A stretch of 42,508 nucleotides of DNA. Source: a virus. Shown piece after piece: positions 28,392-36,890 of the stretch; the stretch's first letter is position 1, and every line of letters begins with the position of its first letter. A program made the position numbers and the translations under genes. The notes beneath the pieces were generated by a model. The model was not told the origin of the DNA. It searched no databases and worked only from the letters and a program-made list of their open reading frames with translations. The stretch spans positions 1-42,508 of the IMG/VR virus record IMGVR_UViG_3300036845_000159. One strand, 5' to 3'.

Positions 28392-30078
28392 TATATACGC
28401 CTTGCTTGGTGAGTATCGCTTGGATTCGCTCGCGGAGCGCGTCGGCGTCCTGAGCGTTCAATGCTTGGGCGCTCAACACGTCAGTGCCGAACGTCAGATA
28501 AAAACGCTTTTGCGCCTCACGGTGCCCGTGGTCGAGTTGTTCTAGCCAACCCATATACAACGCCATGACCTCGCGCAATTCTTGCTGCGATTGCTGGCGG
28601 GAGTAGTGCGCGTGCTTGACCTTGCCGTGCGCGACCGTCACACCGAACGGCAACACGGGCGGCCCGTCTACCCGCTTTTTCTCGGCCTCCAACGCGCGTA
28701 GCACCTCGGGGTCAAGCTCGCACATATCGCCTTCCACTTGCGCGGGCGTGGAGCGCGCGGCGGGGAGCGGCACGGGGGCACCGCAATAGGGGCACTTGGT
28801 CAAATATCGTTCGTACGGTCGGAGACATTCGAGGCACGAGCGCAACGGTATGCCATCCGACGATTTCGATTTTCGCTCGCGGCGGTCGAGCGTATACTCG
28901 CGCGGCGTGTCGGGGAGCCCGTGGCGTAGCCAATTCTGTACGTGGTCGATCAATATGGCGCTAGGTTTGGGACTCGCGGCAATGTGGGCTTTGCGTTGCT
29001 CGTCCGTGAGGTCGTTCCACACGGCGGTCAACTCGTCGCTGATCAGCAAGCGCAACGCGCGCCCGGTTTGCTGTGCAAATAGCTGAAACGACGCCGTGGG
29101 CCGGGCCATGCTGACGACCTCCACGGCGGGCACGTCCACGCCCTCGCCGAGCACGTCCACGGACACCAATTGCAAAATTCGCCGCTCGCGAAACTGGCGC
29201 ATGAGGGCACCGCGCACCTCAAGTGGTGTTTCCCCCGTGATGATTTCTGCGGGGACACCCGCCGCGCGATACGCCGCCGCAATCTCGGTCGCGCTCTCAA
29301 TGTCAACGGCAAAGGTAATCCCGAGCTTTCCCGCCGCGAATTTCAAATACGTGGCGACCACGTCGCCCACAATGGTGGGGCTCGCGTGGACCGCCGCGCG
29401 TACTTCGTCCTGGTTGAACTCACCCGAGGCGCCGGTATGCACGGCGTCGAGATTCACGTCACTCGTGGGGCATATGAGGCGGTACGGGCAAAGCATGCCC
29501 ATTTCAATTAGGAATTTTGCATTGGGTCCGATCACGAGCGCGTCGGCGAGGCCGTCGGCGTTGCGGCCCAACCCTTTGTTGTCACCTCGTAGCGCGTGCG
29601 CGGTCAGGAACAAGCCGCGCGCATTGGGGAACATATCAACGGCGGTTCCCCACTTATTATTTGCGAGCGTATGGTGTCCTTCGTCCACGATTGTGAGTTG
29701 TGTTTCGTCCATCCATCGTTCACGCGTTTTTACTTTGCGAATTAGGGTATCGACTCCGGCCACACGTGTGGAAGATCGCGGATTGTATTGGCTAAACCCG
29801 TGCGTATCCATTTCAAGCGCCACAATTTGCCGAATAATTGTGGACGGTGCGATTATCGAGTGCGGAACGTGCTCGCGATTTAGCATGAGTGCGAACTGAC
29901 TAACAAGTTCCTGACGGTGAGCGATAGCGATAGATGGGACGTTAAAACCTTTGACTATGTGCCCCATTACAACAGTTTTTCCCGACCCCGTGGCCGCTGT
30001 CGCAATGACGTTGCGAGCGCCCGCATTCCACGCTGAATAAATGTCCTGCACAAATTCGGTTTGATAATTACGAAGCAT
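28372..30078 (-). CDS. SF2 DNA helicase (DEAD/DEAH-like)
   Basis: The 568-residue protein has the SF2 motifs: a Q-like RNYQ start, ATGSGKT (29-35), IAHRQELVSQ (motif Ia), TIVDEGHH (129-136, a DEGH box), LFLTAHALR (motif III as TAH), FAVDIESA, DVLGEGVDVPAVEVV and QQTGRALR (motif VI). A zinc unit near residue 430-455 has CLECLRPYERYLTKCPYCG. Similar SSL2/UvsW-like phage helicases act in replication fork processing and recombination. The start overlaps the end of an endonuclease VII gene by 11 bases. Confidence 0.9.
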   Translation of the reverse strand: MLRNYQTEFVQDIYSAWNAGARNVIATAATGSGKTVVMGHIVKGFNVPSIAIAHRQELVSQFALMLNREHVPHSIIAPSTIIRQIVALEMDTHGFSQYNPRSSTRVAGVDTLIRKVKTRERWMDETQLTIVDEGHHTLANNKWGTAVDMFPNARGLFLTAHALRGDNKGLGRNADGLADALVIGPNAKFLIEMGMLCPYRLICPTSDVNLDAVHTGASGEFNQDEVRAAVHASPTIVGDVVATYLKFAAGKLGITFAVDIESATEIAAAYRAAGVPAEIITGETPLEVRGALMRQFRERRILQLVSVDVLGEGVDVPAVEVVSMARPTASFQLFAQQTGRALRLLISDELTAVWNDLTDEQRKAHIAASPKPSAILIDHVQNWLRHGLPDTPREYTLDRRERKSKSSDGIPLRSCLECLRPYERYLTKCPYCGAPVPLPAARSTPAQVEGDMCELDPEVLRALEAEKKRVDGPPVLPFGVTVAHGKVKHAHYSRQQSQQELREVMALYMGWLEQLDHGHREAQKRFYLTFGTDVLSAQALNAQDADALRERIQAILTKQGVYNAVKVA

Positions 30079-30502
30079 GCACAGCCTTCGCCAGATATTG
30101 AACGGCCTTTAAAAGCCCGTCGATATTGTCCCCGAATTTGCCCAGTCCCGTATTACATTTGGCACATAACCAACCTCGGAATTTTCCGGTTACGTGGCAA
30201 TGATCCAATGCAAGCACGCGCCCAATAGAAACCGCGCCGCAACACTCGCACGTGGTCGGACGAGGTCGCGTAGGCTCGGGATACTTATTGAAAATGCGAG
30301 CAAATCTACGGCGCCCCTCGGGATTGTTGCGGTTCCAGCGGTAGCCGTCCTCGGTATTACAGCGGGTGCAATAGCAACTAGACGTTAAACGCGCGGCGAC
30401 GTGACCTCGCGGACAAGGTTTTCCGGTGTAGTATGTTCGGCGATTTTTGGCAATAGCCGATTTGCGCGATTTGCAAAGGTCCCGATTAGTCGGTTTCAAC
30501 AC
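30068..30502 (-). CDS. Recombination endonuclease VII-like homing endonuclease (copy 3)
   Basis: GTG 30502 starts a 144-residue protein. The N-terminal zinc unit is YYTGKPCPRGHVAAR with CYCTRC. The nuclease has CECCGAVSIGRVLALDHCHV, GKFRGWLCAKCNTGLGKFGD and a final GLLKAVQYL helix. The active-site DHCH and zinc Cys pairs are intact. It starts inside the end of the HNH gene and ends inside the start of the SF2 helicase gene. Confidence 0.87.
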   Translation of the reverse strand: MLKPTNRDLCKSRKSAIAKNRRTYYTGKPCPRGHVAARLTSSCYCTRCNTEDGYRWNRNNPEGRRRFARIFNKYPEPTRPRPTTCECCGAVSIGRVLALDHCHVTGKFRGWLCAKCNTGLGKFGDNIDGLLKAVQYLAKAVHAS

Positions 30503-30804
30503 GGGAACATTTCCAAGGCTCGGCCCTCGCGTCGGGTGGCGTACCGCCTTTCGGCGTGGTGGCGCGCATCATATGCTAAATGACAGTGTTGACACAATGC
30601 CCGGAGGTTTGAACGCTCGACGTTGGCGGGATTGTGGTCAAGGTGCGCAGTCTGTATAAAGGCGACCGTGCCGTGGACCGGGTGGAACCAACGGTGCCGG
30701 GCGCCGCAATGCTGGCAAGCCCACCCGGCGGCCTCGCGTACCTCGAATGAGATACGCTCCCAATTTGTCGGGTATCGGGAGCGCCAGCGTTGAAAGCGTG
30801 TCAT
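30496..30804 (-). CDS. HNH endonuclease
   Basis: ATG 30804 gives 102 residues. The HNH core is CQHCGARHRW, then AHLDHNPANVERSNLRALCQ and HCHLAYDARHH, with the two CxxC pairs and the D-H and N residues of the fold. This type is a free-standing HNH enzyme, a homing or general nuclease. It is the first gene of the leftward DNA-metabolism operon and is divergent from the gene at 30876 across a palindrome. Confidence 0.85.
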   Translation of the reverse strand: MTRFQRWRSRYPTNWERISFEVREAAGWACQHCGARHRWFHPVHGTVAFIQTAHLDHNPANVERSNLRALCQHCHLAYDARHHAERRYATRREGRALEMFPC

Positions 30805-30816
30805 GCGGACGAGTAT

Positions 30817-30830
30817 TGACGACTCCGTCA
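30817..30830. promoter_or_regulatory. Palindrome TGACGACTCCGTCA between divergent operons
   Basis: The site lies in the 71-bp gap between the leftward HNH gene (start 30804) and the rightward gene at 30876. TTTATGCA follows it rightward as a weak -10 candidate. A repressor here could control both directions at once: the leftward DNA-metabolism operon and the rightward replication operon. Confidence 0.65.
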
Positions 30831-30875
30831 GTTTATGCAAGCATGCGTCCCACTTTCCATACGAGGTGCAAAATT

Positions 30876-31733
30876 ATGAAAGTAATGTTCGAGGTCGATA
30901 CGGGCAACGTTGCCGAAACGCAATTGATTGCAAATTTTTTAATCGACGCCGCCGATCTATCGGTCGCGCAAGCCAAGACGGCCGCCGAGACACCAAGACT
31001 CGTGGAAACCGGCACGCTTGCAACCAGCCCCTACAATTTCACCGCCGGTTCACCCGAGCGTGCCGCGTTCAGCGAGCCCAAGCCCTCGAACGTTGTACCG
31101 ATCAAACCCGAGCCCGCCGCGCCCCCGGTTCCCGGTGCCGTGCCGACCGAGCCTGAGTTCGACGCGAACGGCATGCAATGGGACGCCCGCATACATTCAG
31201 GCAACAAAGCCAAGACCATTGGCGGCGCATGGAAAAACCGCCGTGGAGTGGCCGAGGCCGACCGCCTCGCCGTTGAGGCCACGTTGCCGCGCAAAGCGCC
31301 CACGGTGCCCGCCACGAATGCGTTGCCGCCCCCGCCGCCGGGTGCATTGCCGCCGCCCCCGCCGCCGACTCCCGAGCAAATGGGCGTGACGCGGGTCGCG
31401 GGTGTCGTGATCCCGCCGGGCGCGTCACTCGCTGACGCCGTCACCGCTCTGAAAACGCCGCCCCCGCCGCCGGGTGGGGTCCTCACGCCGCCGGAGGACG
31501 ACGAGGCCGACTTGGAACCGGACGCCCCGCCAATGCCGCCGGTACCGCCCGCCGCGCCCGCTATCGATTTCCCCACGCTCATGGTGAAAGTGTCGGAGGC
31601 CATGGCCGCCAACCTTATGACCGTGGAGTCGGTACAGGCGAAAATTAAGCCCCTCGGTATCGACACGCTGTTCGCGTTGAGTGGCCGCGACGACCTCGTC
31701 GTGCCCGCCGCCAAGGCGTTGGGGTTTGCATGA
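30876..31733 (+). CDS. Conserved phage protein with Pro-rich linker, linked to DUF2800/SSB operon
   Basis: ATG 30876 has an ideal GAGGTG site; longer frames have none. The 285-residue protein contains FDANGMQWDARIHSGNKAKT and GGAWKNRRGV, a motif of an uncharacterised phage family usually encoded near SSB-like genes. A long Pro-rich part (runs of five to six Pro, about 148-225) follows, then a C-terminal helical unit with FPTLMVKVSEAMAANLMT. It may tether replication proteins. It is the first gene of the rightward replication operon. Confidence 0.72.
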   Translation: MKVMFEVDTGNVAETQLIANFLIDAADLSVAQAKTAAETPRLVETGTLATSPYNFTAGSPERAAFSEPKPSNVVPIKPEPAAPPVPGAVPTEPEFDANGMQWDARIHSGNKAKTIGGAWKNRRGVAEADRLAVEATLPRKAPTVPATNALPPPPPGALPPPPPPTPEQMGVTRVAGVVIPPGASLADAVTALKTPPPPPGGVLTPPEDDEADLEPDAPPMPPVPPAAPAIDFPTLMVKVSEAMAANLMTVESVQAKIKPLGIDTLFALSGRDDLVVPAAKALGFA

Positions 31734-31936
31734 GCGGCCATAAGAACGCGGGCGATACCTGGGACGTAACCGGCAGTAGCGTATCGGAATGCTCGCTCGT
31801 GGTGCTGCAAGACATTCGCGACGAACTTAAACGCTTGAACGCCGTGTTACATTGCACAAATTTCCTAGCGATTCCGCGCAAACTCGAATCGATTCGACGC
31901 AACACGGCAAAGCCGCGCAAGCGTGTGCGCAAATGA
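31730..31936 (+). CDS. Small hypothetical protein (68 aa)
   Basis: It starts at ATGA with the previous gene and ends at ATGA with the next. It includes SVSECSLVVLQDIRDELKRL and a basic C-terminus ending PRKRVRK. Similar short proteins are common in this part of phage replication operons. The basic tail suggests DNA contact. The function is unknown. Confidence 0.62.
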   Translation: MSGHKNAGDTWDVTGSSVSECSLVVLQDIRDELKRLNAVLHCTNFLAIPRKLESIRRNTAKPRKRVRK

Positions 31937-32475
31937 AACGTACCGCCATGATCAGTGCGGACGAGGTGTACCGATACGGGCTTGGCCGCCAATGGAATTT
32001 TGAGGCCAAGCCCGTGGTGGACCCCAAGACCAAGGCCGAAACGCCGGGGCGCCTCAAGTGCCTATTGTGGCTCATGTTCAACCCGAGCACGGCGGACGCC
32101 GACCGGGACGACAACACAATCCGCAAGTGCGTCAAGTTTTCCGCCGCGTGGGGTTTCGACGCCATGCTCGTGGGCAACCTGTACGCGTTCCGCACACCAT
32201 TCCCCGAGGTGCTAAAGAAATTCAACGGCGACCGCGTGGGGCCGGAGAACGACGCGCGCATCAAGGAAATGTCGAGCATTTGCCCCATGGTCGTGTTGGC
32301 GTGGGGAACCCACGAACTTGCACGGCCTCGCGGCATTGAGGTCTCGCGCATTCTCGCCGAGGTGCCCAACCTAAAAGTTTGCCTCGGGCTCACCAAGAAC
32401 GGGTCGCCCAAACACCCGCTTTATATTTCCGACGATACAAAACCCATACGCGTGGGCTCGGTGAACGGAGCATGA
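31933..32475 (+). CDS. DUF1643 family protein
   Basis: The 180-residue protein matches DUF1643: LLWLMFNPSTADADRDDNTI, then FSAAWGFDAMLVGNLYAFRT, ICPMVVLAWG and a C-terminal HPLYISDDTKPI. The family is frequent in phages and bacteria and of unknown biochemical role, perhaps nucleotide-related. It is coupled to both neighbours by ATGA. Confidence 0.85.
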   Translation: MKRTAMISADEVYRYGLGRQWNFEAKPVVDPKTKAETPGRLKCLLWLMFNPSTADADRDDNTIRKCVKFSAAWGFDAMLVGNLYAFRTPFPEVLKKFNGDRVGPENDARIKEMSSICPMVVLAWGTHELARPRGIEVSRILAEVPNLKVCLGLTKNGSPKHPLYISDDTKPIRVGSVNGA

Positions 32476-33593
32476 GCGCCCGCGAGCATGCGCCGATAGC
32501 GCCGTCGAAACTCTATCGCATTGTCCCGTGTGCGGGCTCCGTCGCGTTGGAGGCACCGTTCGCCGACAAGCCGCAAACCGAGGCCGCCGCCGAGGGTGAG
32601 GCCGGGCATTGGGCCGCGTGGCTGTTCGCGCTCGCCGCGCAATGCACGGGCGACGGCGTCGTACCGGGCGTCGGTGACAAAGCTCCCAACGGCGTGGCGA
32701 TTGATCAAGACATGCTCGACGGCGCCGAAATGTACGTGGACGCGTTGGAGGGGTTCAAAGGGACCGCCGAAACTCGCGTCGAGATTCCACGCGTCCACGC
32801 AAAGTGTTTCGGCACGCCCGACTTTTGGCAATGGAACCCGGCCACGAAAACGTTGCGGGTGACCGATTACAAATACGGGCGTCGATACGTCGAGGTGTTC
32901 GAGAACTATCAACTAGCAGCGTACGCCGCCGGGCTCATTGATCAATTGGGGTTGAACGATCAGGACGTAATTGTCGAGTTCTTAATCGTGCAACCGCGTT
33001 GCTATCATCCCGACGGCCCGGTGCGCGAGTGGCGCACGAGCGGGTCGCGCTTGCGCTCGCTCGTCAACGTATGCGCGAACGCCGCCGAGGATGCGCTCGG
33101 CCCGAACCCCAAGACCAAGACCGGGTCGCATTGCATTGACTGTTCCGCCGCCGCCGTGTGCAAGACCTTGCACATTGCCGGGCAATCGGTGCTTGAGTTC
33201 TCCGGGTCGGTCGAGGCCATGACATGCAACGCGGACGAGGTCGGCGTGCGATTGTCCCAAATCAATCAGGGTTTGGACTTGCTCAAGGCGTTGGCCGGGG
33301 GGTTGGAGGAACAAGCACTCGGAATGATTCGTCAGGGCAAGAGCGTGACGAATTGGGGCATTGGGCACACGCAACCCCGGCAGACTTGGAACGCTCCCGT
33401 AACCACGGTCAAGGCGTTGGGCTCGCTGTATGGTGTGGCGCTGACCGAGGAAACTTTCGCCATGACTCCAAAGCAAGCAATCAAGCGCAAAATTCCCGAG
33501 GCGGTTATCGGCAAGGTCTCGCACGTGCCGAACGGTACAGCAAAACTCGTGCCAGATTCGACCGTTCGGACTAGAAAGATTTTCCAAAAGTAG
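32472..33593 (+). CDS. PD-(D/E)XK nuclease-like protein, DUF2800 family
   Basis: The start at 32472 gives 373 residues. The N-terminus SKLYRIVPCAGSVALEAPFA and AAEGEAGHWAAW are typical of DUF2800, with a Cys and EG..H motif of PD-(D/E)XK nucleases. The catalytic part is GTPDFWQW...LRVTDYKYG followed by ENYQLAAYAAGL. Two Cys-rich positions (HCIDCSAAAVC) suggest an iron-sulfur or zinc site as in Cas4/AddB-like nucleases. These enzymes are encoded next to DUF2815 and polymerase genes in phages, as here. Exonuclease function is inferred. Confidence 0.85.
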   Translation: MSAREHAPIAPSKLYRIVPCAGSVALEAPFADKPQTEAAAEGEAGHWAAWLFALAAQCTGDGVVPGVGDKAPNGVAIDQDMLDGAEMYVDALEGFKGTAETRVEIPRVHAKCFGTPDFWQWNPATKTLRVTDYKYGRRYVEVFENYQLAAYAAGLIDQLGLNDQDVIVEFLIVQPRCYHPDGPVREWRTSGSRLRSLVNVCANAAEDALGPNPKTKTGSHCIDCSAAAVCKTLHIAGQSVLEFSGSVEAMTCNADEVGVRLSQINQGLDLLKALAGGLEEQALGMIRQGKSVTNWGIGHTQPRQTWNAPVTTVKALGSLYGVALTEETFAMTPKQAIKRKIPEAVIGKVSHVPNGTAKLVPDSTVRTRKIFQK

Positions 33594-33598
33594 TATAC

Positions 33599-33612
33599 TG
33601 ACGAGTCCGTCA
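33599..33612. promoter_or_regulatory. Palindrome TGACGAGTCCGTCA with adjoining TATACT
   Basis: The site lies between the DUF2800 gene and the ATG at 33630, immediately before the GAGGTG site. TATACT overlaps its left edge (33594-33599) and could be a rightward -10, placing the palindrome over the start of transcription. No matching -35 was seen. Confidence 0.58.
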
Positions 33613-33629
33613 ACAATGAGGTGCAAAAT

Positions 33630-34568
33630 ATGAGTGATTCTAAGGACGTTTTATTGCCGGTCGGTCGTATCGTGTCAGGCAATCTGTACACGGCGAGCGA
33701 CAAGGACGCGGACGGCAAGCCGCGCTTGATCAAGAACGGCCCCAAGGCCGGACAACCCACGAGCCAATATTATTTTGGTCTCGCCATTCCCAAGACGCCG
33801 GGCGCAACCCATTTCGGACAAGAGCCGTGGGGCGCGCAGTTTTGGGCGCTCGGTAACCACGCGTTCCCGAAAATCGCAGAATCCCCGACCTTTTCGTGGA
33901 AAGTGATCGACGGCGATTCGGCGATTCCGAACACCAAGGGCAACGCGCCCAAGGATCAGACCGGATACCCCGGCCATTGGATCGTGTCCTTGACCCGCAA
34001 CGGCGAAATGGGACCGTTCAAAATCACCAACGGCGACGGGTCGGCATATTTGCTCGACCCGAACGTGGTACAGGCTGGCGACTTGGTCGAGGTCCACGTC
34101 ACCATACTCGGGAACGACTCGACGCAACGGCCCGGTATCTACGTGAACGCGAATATTGTTGCGTTCGTCGGATACTCCCCGCTTGGCCGCATTGCGCAAG
34201 GCGTCGATCCCAAGAGTTTGGGACTCGGCAAGAGTGCGCGCCCCTCCACGGTTGCCGCTCCGATTGGCGGTTCAACCGCGCCCGCTCCGGCGGCTCCGGT
34301 TCCGGGTGCCGCCGCTCCTGCCCCGCCGCTCCCGCCCGCGCTCCCCGGTGCCGCTCCCCCGGTGCCCGGCGCCGCAATACCCGGCCCCGTGGGCGTTGTT
34401 CCGGCCCCGGCGTATCTCGCCGTCCCGCCGACGCCGCCCGCCCCGCCAGCGCCGCCAGCGGCGGCCAAGGTGCTCAAGGGCGCGTTCGCCGCGTATTCGT
34501 ATGAAGCTGTTATTGGTCAGGGGTGGACAAACGCCTCCTTAATCGCTGCCGGATATCTGGACCCGTAA
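33630..34568 (+). CDS. Single-stranded DNA-binding-like protein, DUF2815
   Basis: ATG 33630 has an ideal GAGGTG. The 312-residue protein has an N-terminal OB-fold-like part (VGRIVSGNLYTASDKDADGK, GLAIPKTPGATHF, and VQAGDLVEVHVTILGND) matching DUF2815, a T7 gp2.5-like single-stranded DNA-binding group. From about 205 to 285 it is very rich in Pro and Ala. The C-terminal YEAVIGQGWTNASLIAAGYL is a small conserved end. It would protect single strands for the polymerase encoded next. Confidence 0.8.
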   Translation: MSDSKDVLLPVGRIVSGNLYTASDKDADGKPRLIKNGPKAGQPTSQYYFGLAIPKTPGATHFGQEPWGAQFWALGNHAFPKIAESPTFSWKVIDGDSAIPNTKGNAPKDQTGYPGHWIVSLTRNGEMGPFKITNGDGSAYLLDPNVVQAGDLVEVHVTILGNDSTQRPGIYVNANIVAFVGYSPLGRIAQGVDPKSLGLGKSARPSTVAAPIGGSTAPAPAAPVPGAAAPAPPLPPALPGAAPPVPGAAIPGPVGVVPAPAYLAVPPTPPAPPAPPAAAKVLKGAFAAYSYEAVIGQGWTNASLIAAGYLDP

Positions 34569-34611
34569 GTGACTCGGGAGGAAGCAAAGAAATTAGGGCG
34601 CCCTCGCTACA

Positions 34612-35241
34612 ATGGGGGGCGCCCTTGTCGGCGCGGACACATCGCAGCATTTTACATCGAAGCCCATGCATTACGGTGAACGATTCAAAGTCGCGCACGG
34701 GTATAGCACCGCGTGGCCGCCAATTGATTTTGAGACGTATTCTGAAAGTGGGTTCGTATGGGATGCCGACGAGCAAAAGTGGGAATCCTTGCCGGGGCAC
34801 TCTAATCAATCGCGCGGGATCAAAGCCGTGGGCGTCAGGAACTACGTCGAGCACCCTTCGTTTGAGGTTCTGTGCATGGCATACGATTTGCTCGACGGAG
34901 TCGGCCCCGCCTTGTGGACGCCGACGCGCCCGGAGCCCACGCGGCTACTTGACCACGTGCGGCGCGGGTTGATCCTGTCCGCTTGGAATGTCGAATTTGA
35001 ATGGACCGTGTGGAACTGCTTTTGCGTGCCGCGCTTAGGATGGCCGCCGCTCGCGCTCGAACTGCTCCGGTGCGACATGAGCAAGGCCGCCGCTAACGCG
35101 TACCCGCGCGGGCTCGCGAATGCGGGCGAGGCGTTGCACCTCGTCAACCAAAAGGACCCGGACGGCGACCGCCTTATACGTAAGCTCACGGTGCCAAAAA
35201 ATCCGACCAAGAAAAATCCGGGGTTGCGTTGGCTTCCATAA
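34612..35241 (+). CDS. DNA polymerase family A, N-terminal exonuclease fragment
   Basis: This frame holds the start of a 3'-5' exonuclease: PPIDFETYSESGF has motif I (DxE) and ILSAWNVEFEWTVWN has motif II (N...FE). The sequence continues through LIRKLTVPKNPTKKNPGLRW and then meets a stop at 35239. The matching C-terminal part continues in the -1 frame from about 35233, and motif III is there. So as written this product lacks exonuclease motif III and all polymerase motifs. The start is uncertain: ATG 34612 or ATG 34666, with GGGAGG at 34576-34581 rather far upstream. Confidence 0.78.
   Translation: MGGALVGADTSQHFTSKPMHYGERFKVAHGYSTAWPPIDFETYSESGFVWDADEQKWESLPGHSNQSRGIKAVGVRNYVEHPSFEVLCMAYDLLDGVGPALWTPTRPEPTRLLDHVRRGLILSAWNVEFEWTVWNCFCVPRLGWPPLALELLRCDMSKAAANAYPRGLANAGEALHLVNQKDPDGDRLIRKLTVPKNPTKKNPGLRWLP
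35196..35202 (+). other. Slippery-like A AAA AAT in the polymerase frame change region
   Basis: The zero-frame codons here are CCA AAA AAT, giving a heptamer A AAA AAT of the form used for -1 ribosomal frameshifting. The -1 frame is open from 35184 to 36890. A second, weaker site (G AAA AAT) lies at 35211-35217. The polymerase sequence seems to stay in the first frame until about 35232, so the site may be coincidental and a one-base deletion near 35233-35252 is the main alternative. Confidence 0.4.
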
Positions 35242-36890
35242 TTACATTCGACCGTGCGCCCGAGGATTTCGCAAAGCTGTATGGCTATTGCGTGCGCGAC
35301 GTTATAACCGAGCTTGAGGCGTGCTCGCGGCTCCCTGACTTGACGCCGCGCGAGTTCGCCATTTGGCAAACGGACCAAAAGATAAATTTGCGCGGCATGT
35401 ACATCGACCTCGTGGCCGTGGAAAACTGCCTCGCGATTGTTGAGCAAGCGACCGAGAAATACAACGCCGAGTTGCGCGGCCTCACGGCCAACCACGTACA
35501 GAAATCGAGCGAGGTTGCCGCAACGCTCCGTTGGTTCGCCTCGCGCGGGTTGTATCTCGACAATTTGGACGAGGATACGGTATACGAAACGCTTGAACGC
35601 AAGGACTTGCCGCGCGATATCATGCGAGTGGTCCGCATTCGGCAATTGCTGGCGTTCGGCTCCGTAAAGAAATTGTACGCCATGCGCTCCCAACGTTCAC
35701 GCGACGGGCGGTTGCGCAATCAGTACGCGTACCACGCTGCGCACACGAGCCTATGGAACGGGCAAAACGTGCAAATGGCGAACCTGTACTCGGGCAAGCT
35801 CAAGACACCCGCCGAGGTTGAGCAAGCGTTGGCCTGTATCGCCACGCGGCACTTGCCGACGGTCGAGGCGTGTTTCGGCGACGCGCTCGAACTCGTGGCC
35901 GATTGCTTGCGCTCAATGGTCATTGCGGCGCCGGGCTGCGACTTGATCAGCGCGGACTATTCCGCAATTCAAGCCGTCGTCCTCGCGTGCCTTGCGGGCG
36001 AACAATGGCAAATCGACGTGTTCAAAACACACGGCAAGATTTACGAGGCGACCGCCGCCGGGATCACGGGCAAGACCCTCGAATACTATTTGCAGTATCG
36101 CAAGGAAAACGGACGGCACCACCCCGACCGCCAAACAATGGGGAAAATTCCCACGCTCGCCTCGGGGTTCGGCGCATGGGTTGGCGGGTGGAAACGGTTT
36201 GGCGCTGACGTGTACGGCGACGACGCGGCAATCAAGGAAATGGTACTGCGCACCCGCGCGAAGATTCCAAACACCGTCGAATTTTGGGGCGGCCAAACCC
36301 GCAACAAGTTCAACCGCGCCCCGGACGGCTCGTATGATCCCGAGCGCGACGAGTGTTTCGGGTTGGAGGGCGCCGCCGTCCGGGCGATTGAAAACCCCGG
36401 CGTGGCGTTCGGATATCGTGGAATCACCTATTGCGTGCAACACGACATTTTGTACTGTCAACCGCCGACCGACGGCGCCCCGCTTCAATACCACGAGCCC
36501 CGATTGGCCCCGAGCCAACGCGCGTATGCCAGCGCTTGGGAAAAGGAAATCACCTACGTTGGTTGGAACTCGAACGCCAAAAAGGGCGCGAGCGGGTGGC
36601 AACGCATGAAATTGTACGGCGGCGTGCTGACCCAAAACGTTGTCGCCAAGGTCGCCCGCGAGTATCAGGCCAACGCAATGGTGGACTGTGAGGCCGCCGG
36701 GTACCCGTGGGTCATGCACACGCACGACGAGGGCGTCGCCGAGGTCCCCGAGGGGTTCGGCTCGACCGCCGCGTACCTCGAAATCGTCAACCGGCGCCCC
36801 GCTTGGGCCGTGCTACCGGACGGCTCCCCGTGGCCGGTCAAGGCGCCCGACGCATGGCGCGAGAAACGATACGGGAAATGGGAAACGTGA
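35229..36890 (+). CDS. DNA polymerase family A, C-terminal polymerase part
   Basis: From TTG 35229 the frame encodes 553 residues; the frame is open from 35184. Exonuclease motif III is LYGYCVRDV (Asp24). Polymerase motif A is SADYSAIQ (Asp243), where the usual steric-gate Glu is Gln248. The O-helix region is QTMGKIPTLASGFGAW, and motif C is HTHDEG (His499, Asp500, Glu501). Length and motifs match phage family A polymerases such as those with DYSAIEA. The Gln is a single-base change from Glu. Its stop codon overlaps the palindrome at 36888. Confidence 0.86.
   Translation: MASIITFDRAPEDFAKLYGYCVRDVITELEACSRLPDLTPREFAIWQTDQKINLRGMYIDLVAVENCLAIVEQATEKYNAELRGLTANHVQKSSEVAATLRWFASRGLYLDNLDEDTVYETLERKDLPRDIMRVVRIRQLLAFGSVKKLYAMRSQRSRDGRLRNQYAYHAAHTSLWNGQNVQMANLYSGKLKTPAEVEQALACIATRHLPTVEACFGDALELVADCLRSMVIAAPGCDLISADYSAIQAVVLACLAGEQWQIDVFKTHGKIYEATAAGITGKTLEYYLQYRKENGRHHPDRQTMGKIPTLASGFGAWVGGWKRFGADVYGDDAAIKEMVLRTRAKIPNTVEFWGGQTRNKFNRAPDGSYDPERDECFGLEGAAVRAIENPGVAFGYRGITYCVQHDILYCQPPTDGAPLQYHEPRLAPSQRAYASAWEKEITYVGWNSNAKKGASGWQRMKLYGGVLTQNVVAKVAREYQANAMVDCEAAGYPWVMHTHDEGVAEVPEGFGSTAAYLEIVNRRPAWAVLPDGSPWPVKAPDAWREKRYGKWET

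Noticed and set aside
31434-31444. TGACGCCGTCA resembling the dispersed palindrome
   Set aside because: It lies inside the coding part of the gene at 30876, has a spacer of one base instead of four, and fits codon use; treated as chance.
31031-31810. 259-residue leftward Gly-rich frame
   Set aside because: It is the complement of the Pro-rich region of the gene at 30876, which has a perfect ribosome site and a conserved motif.
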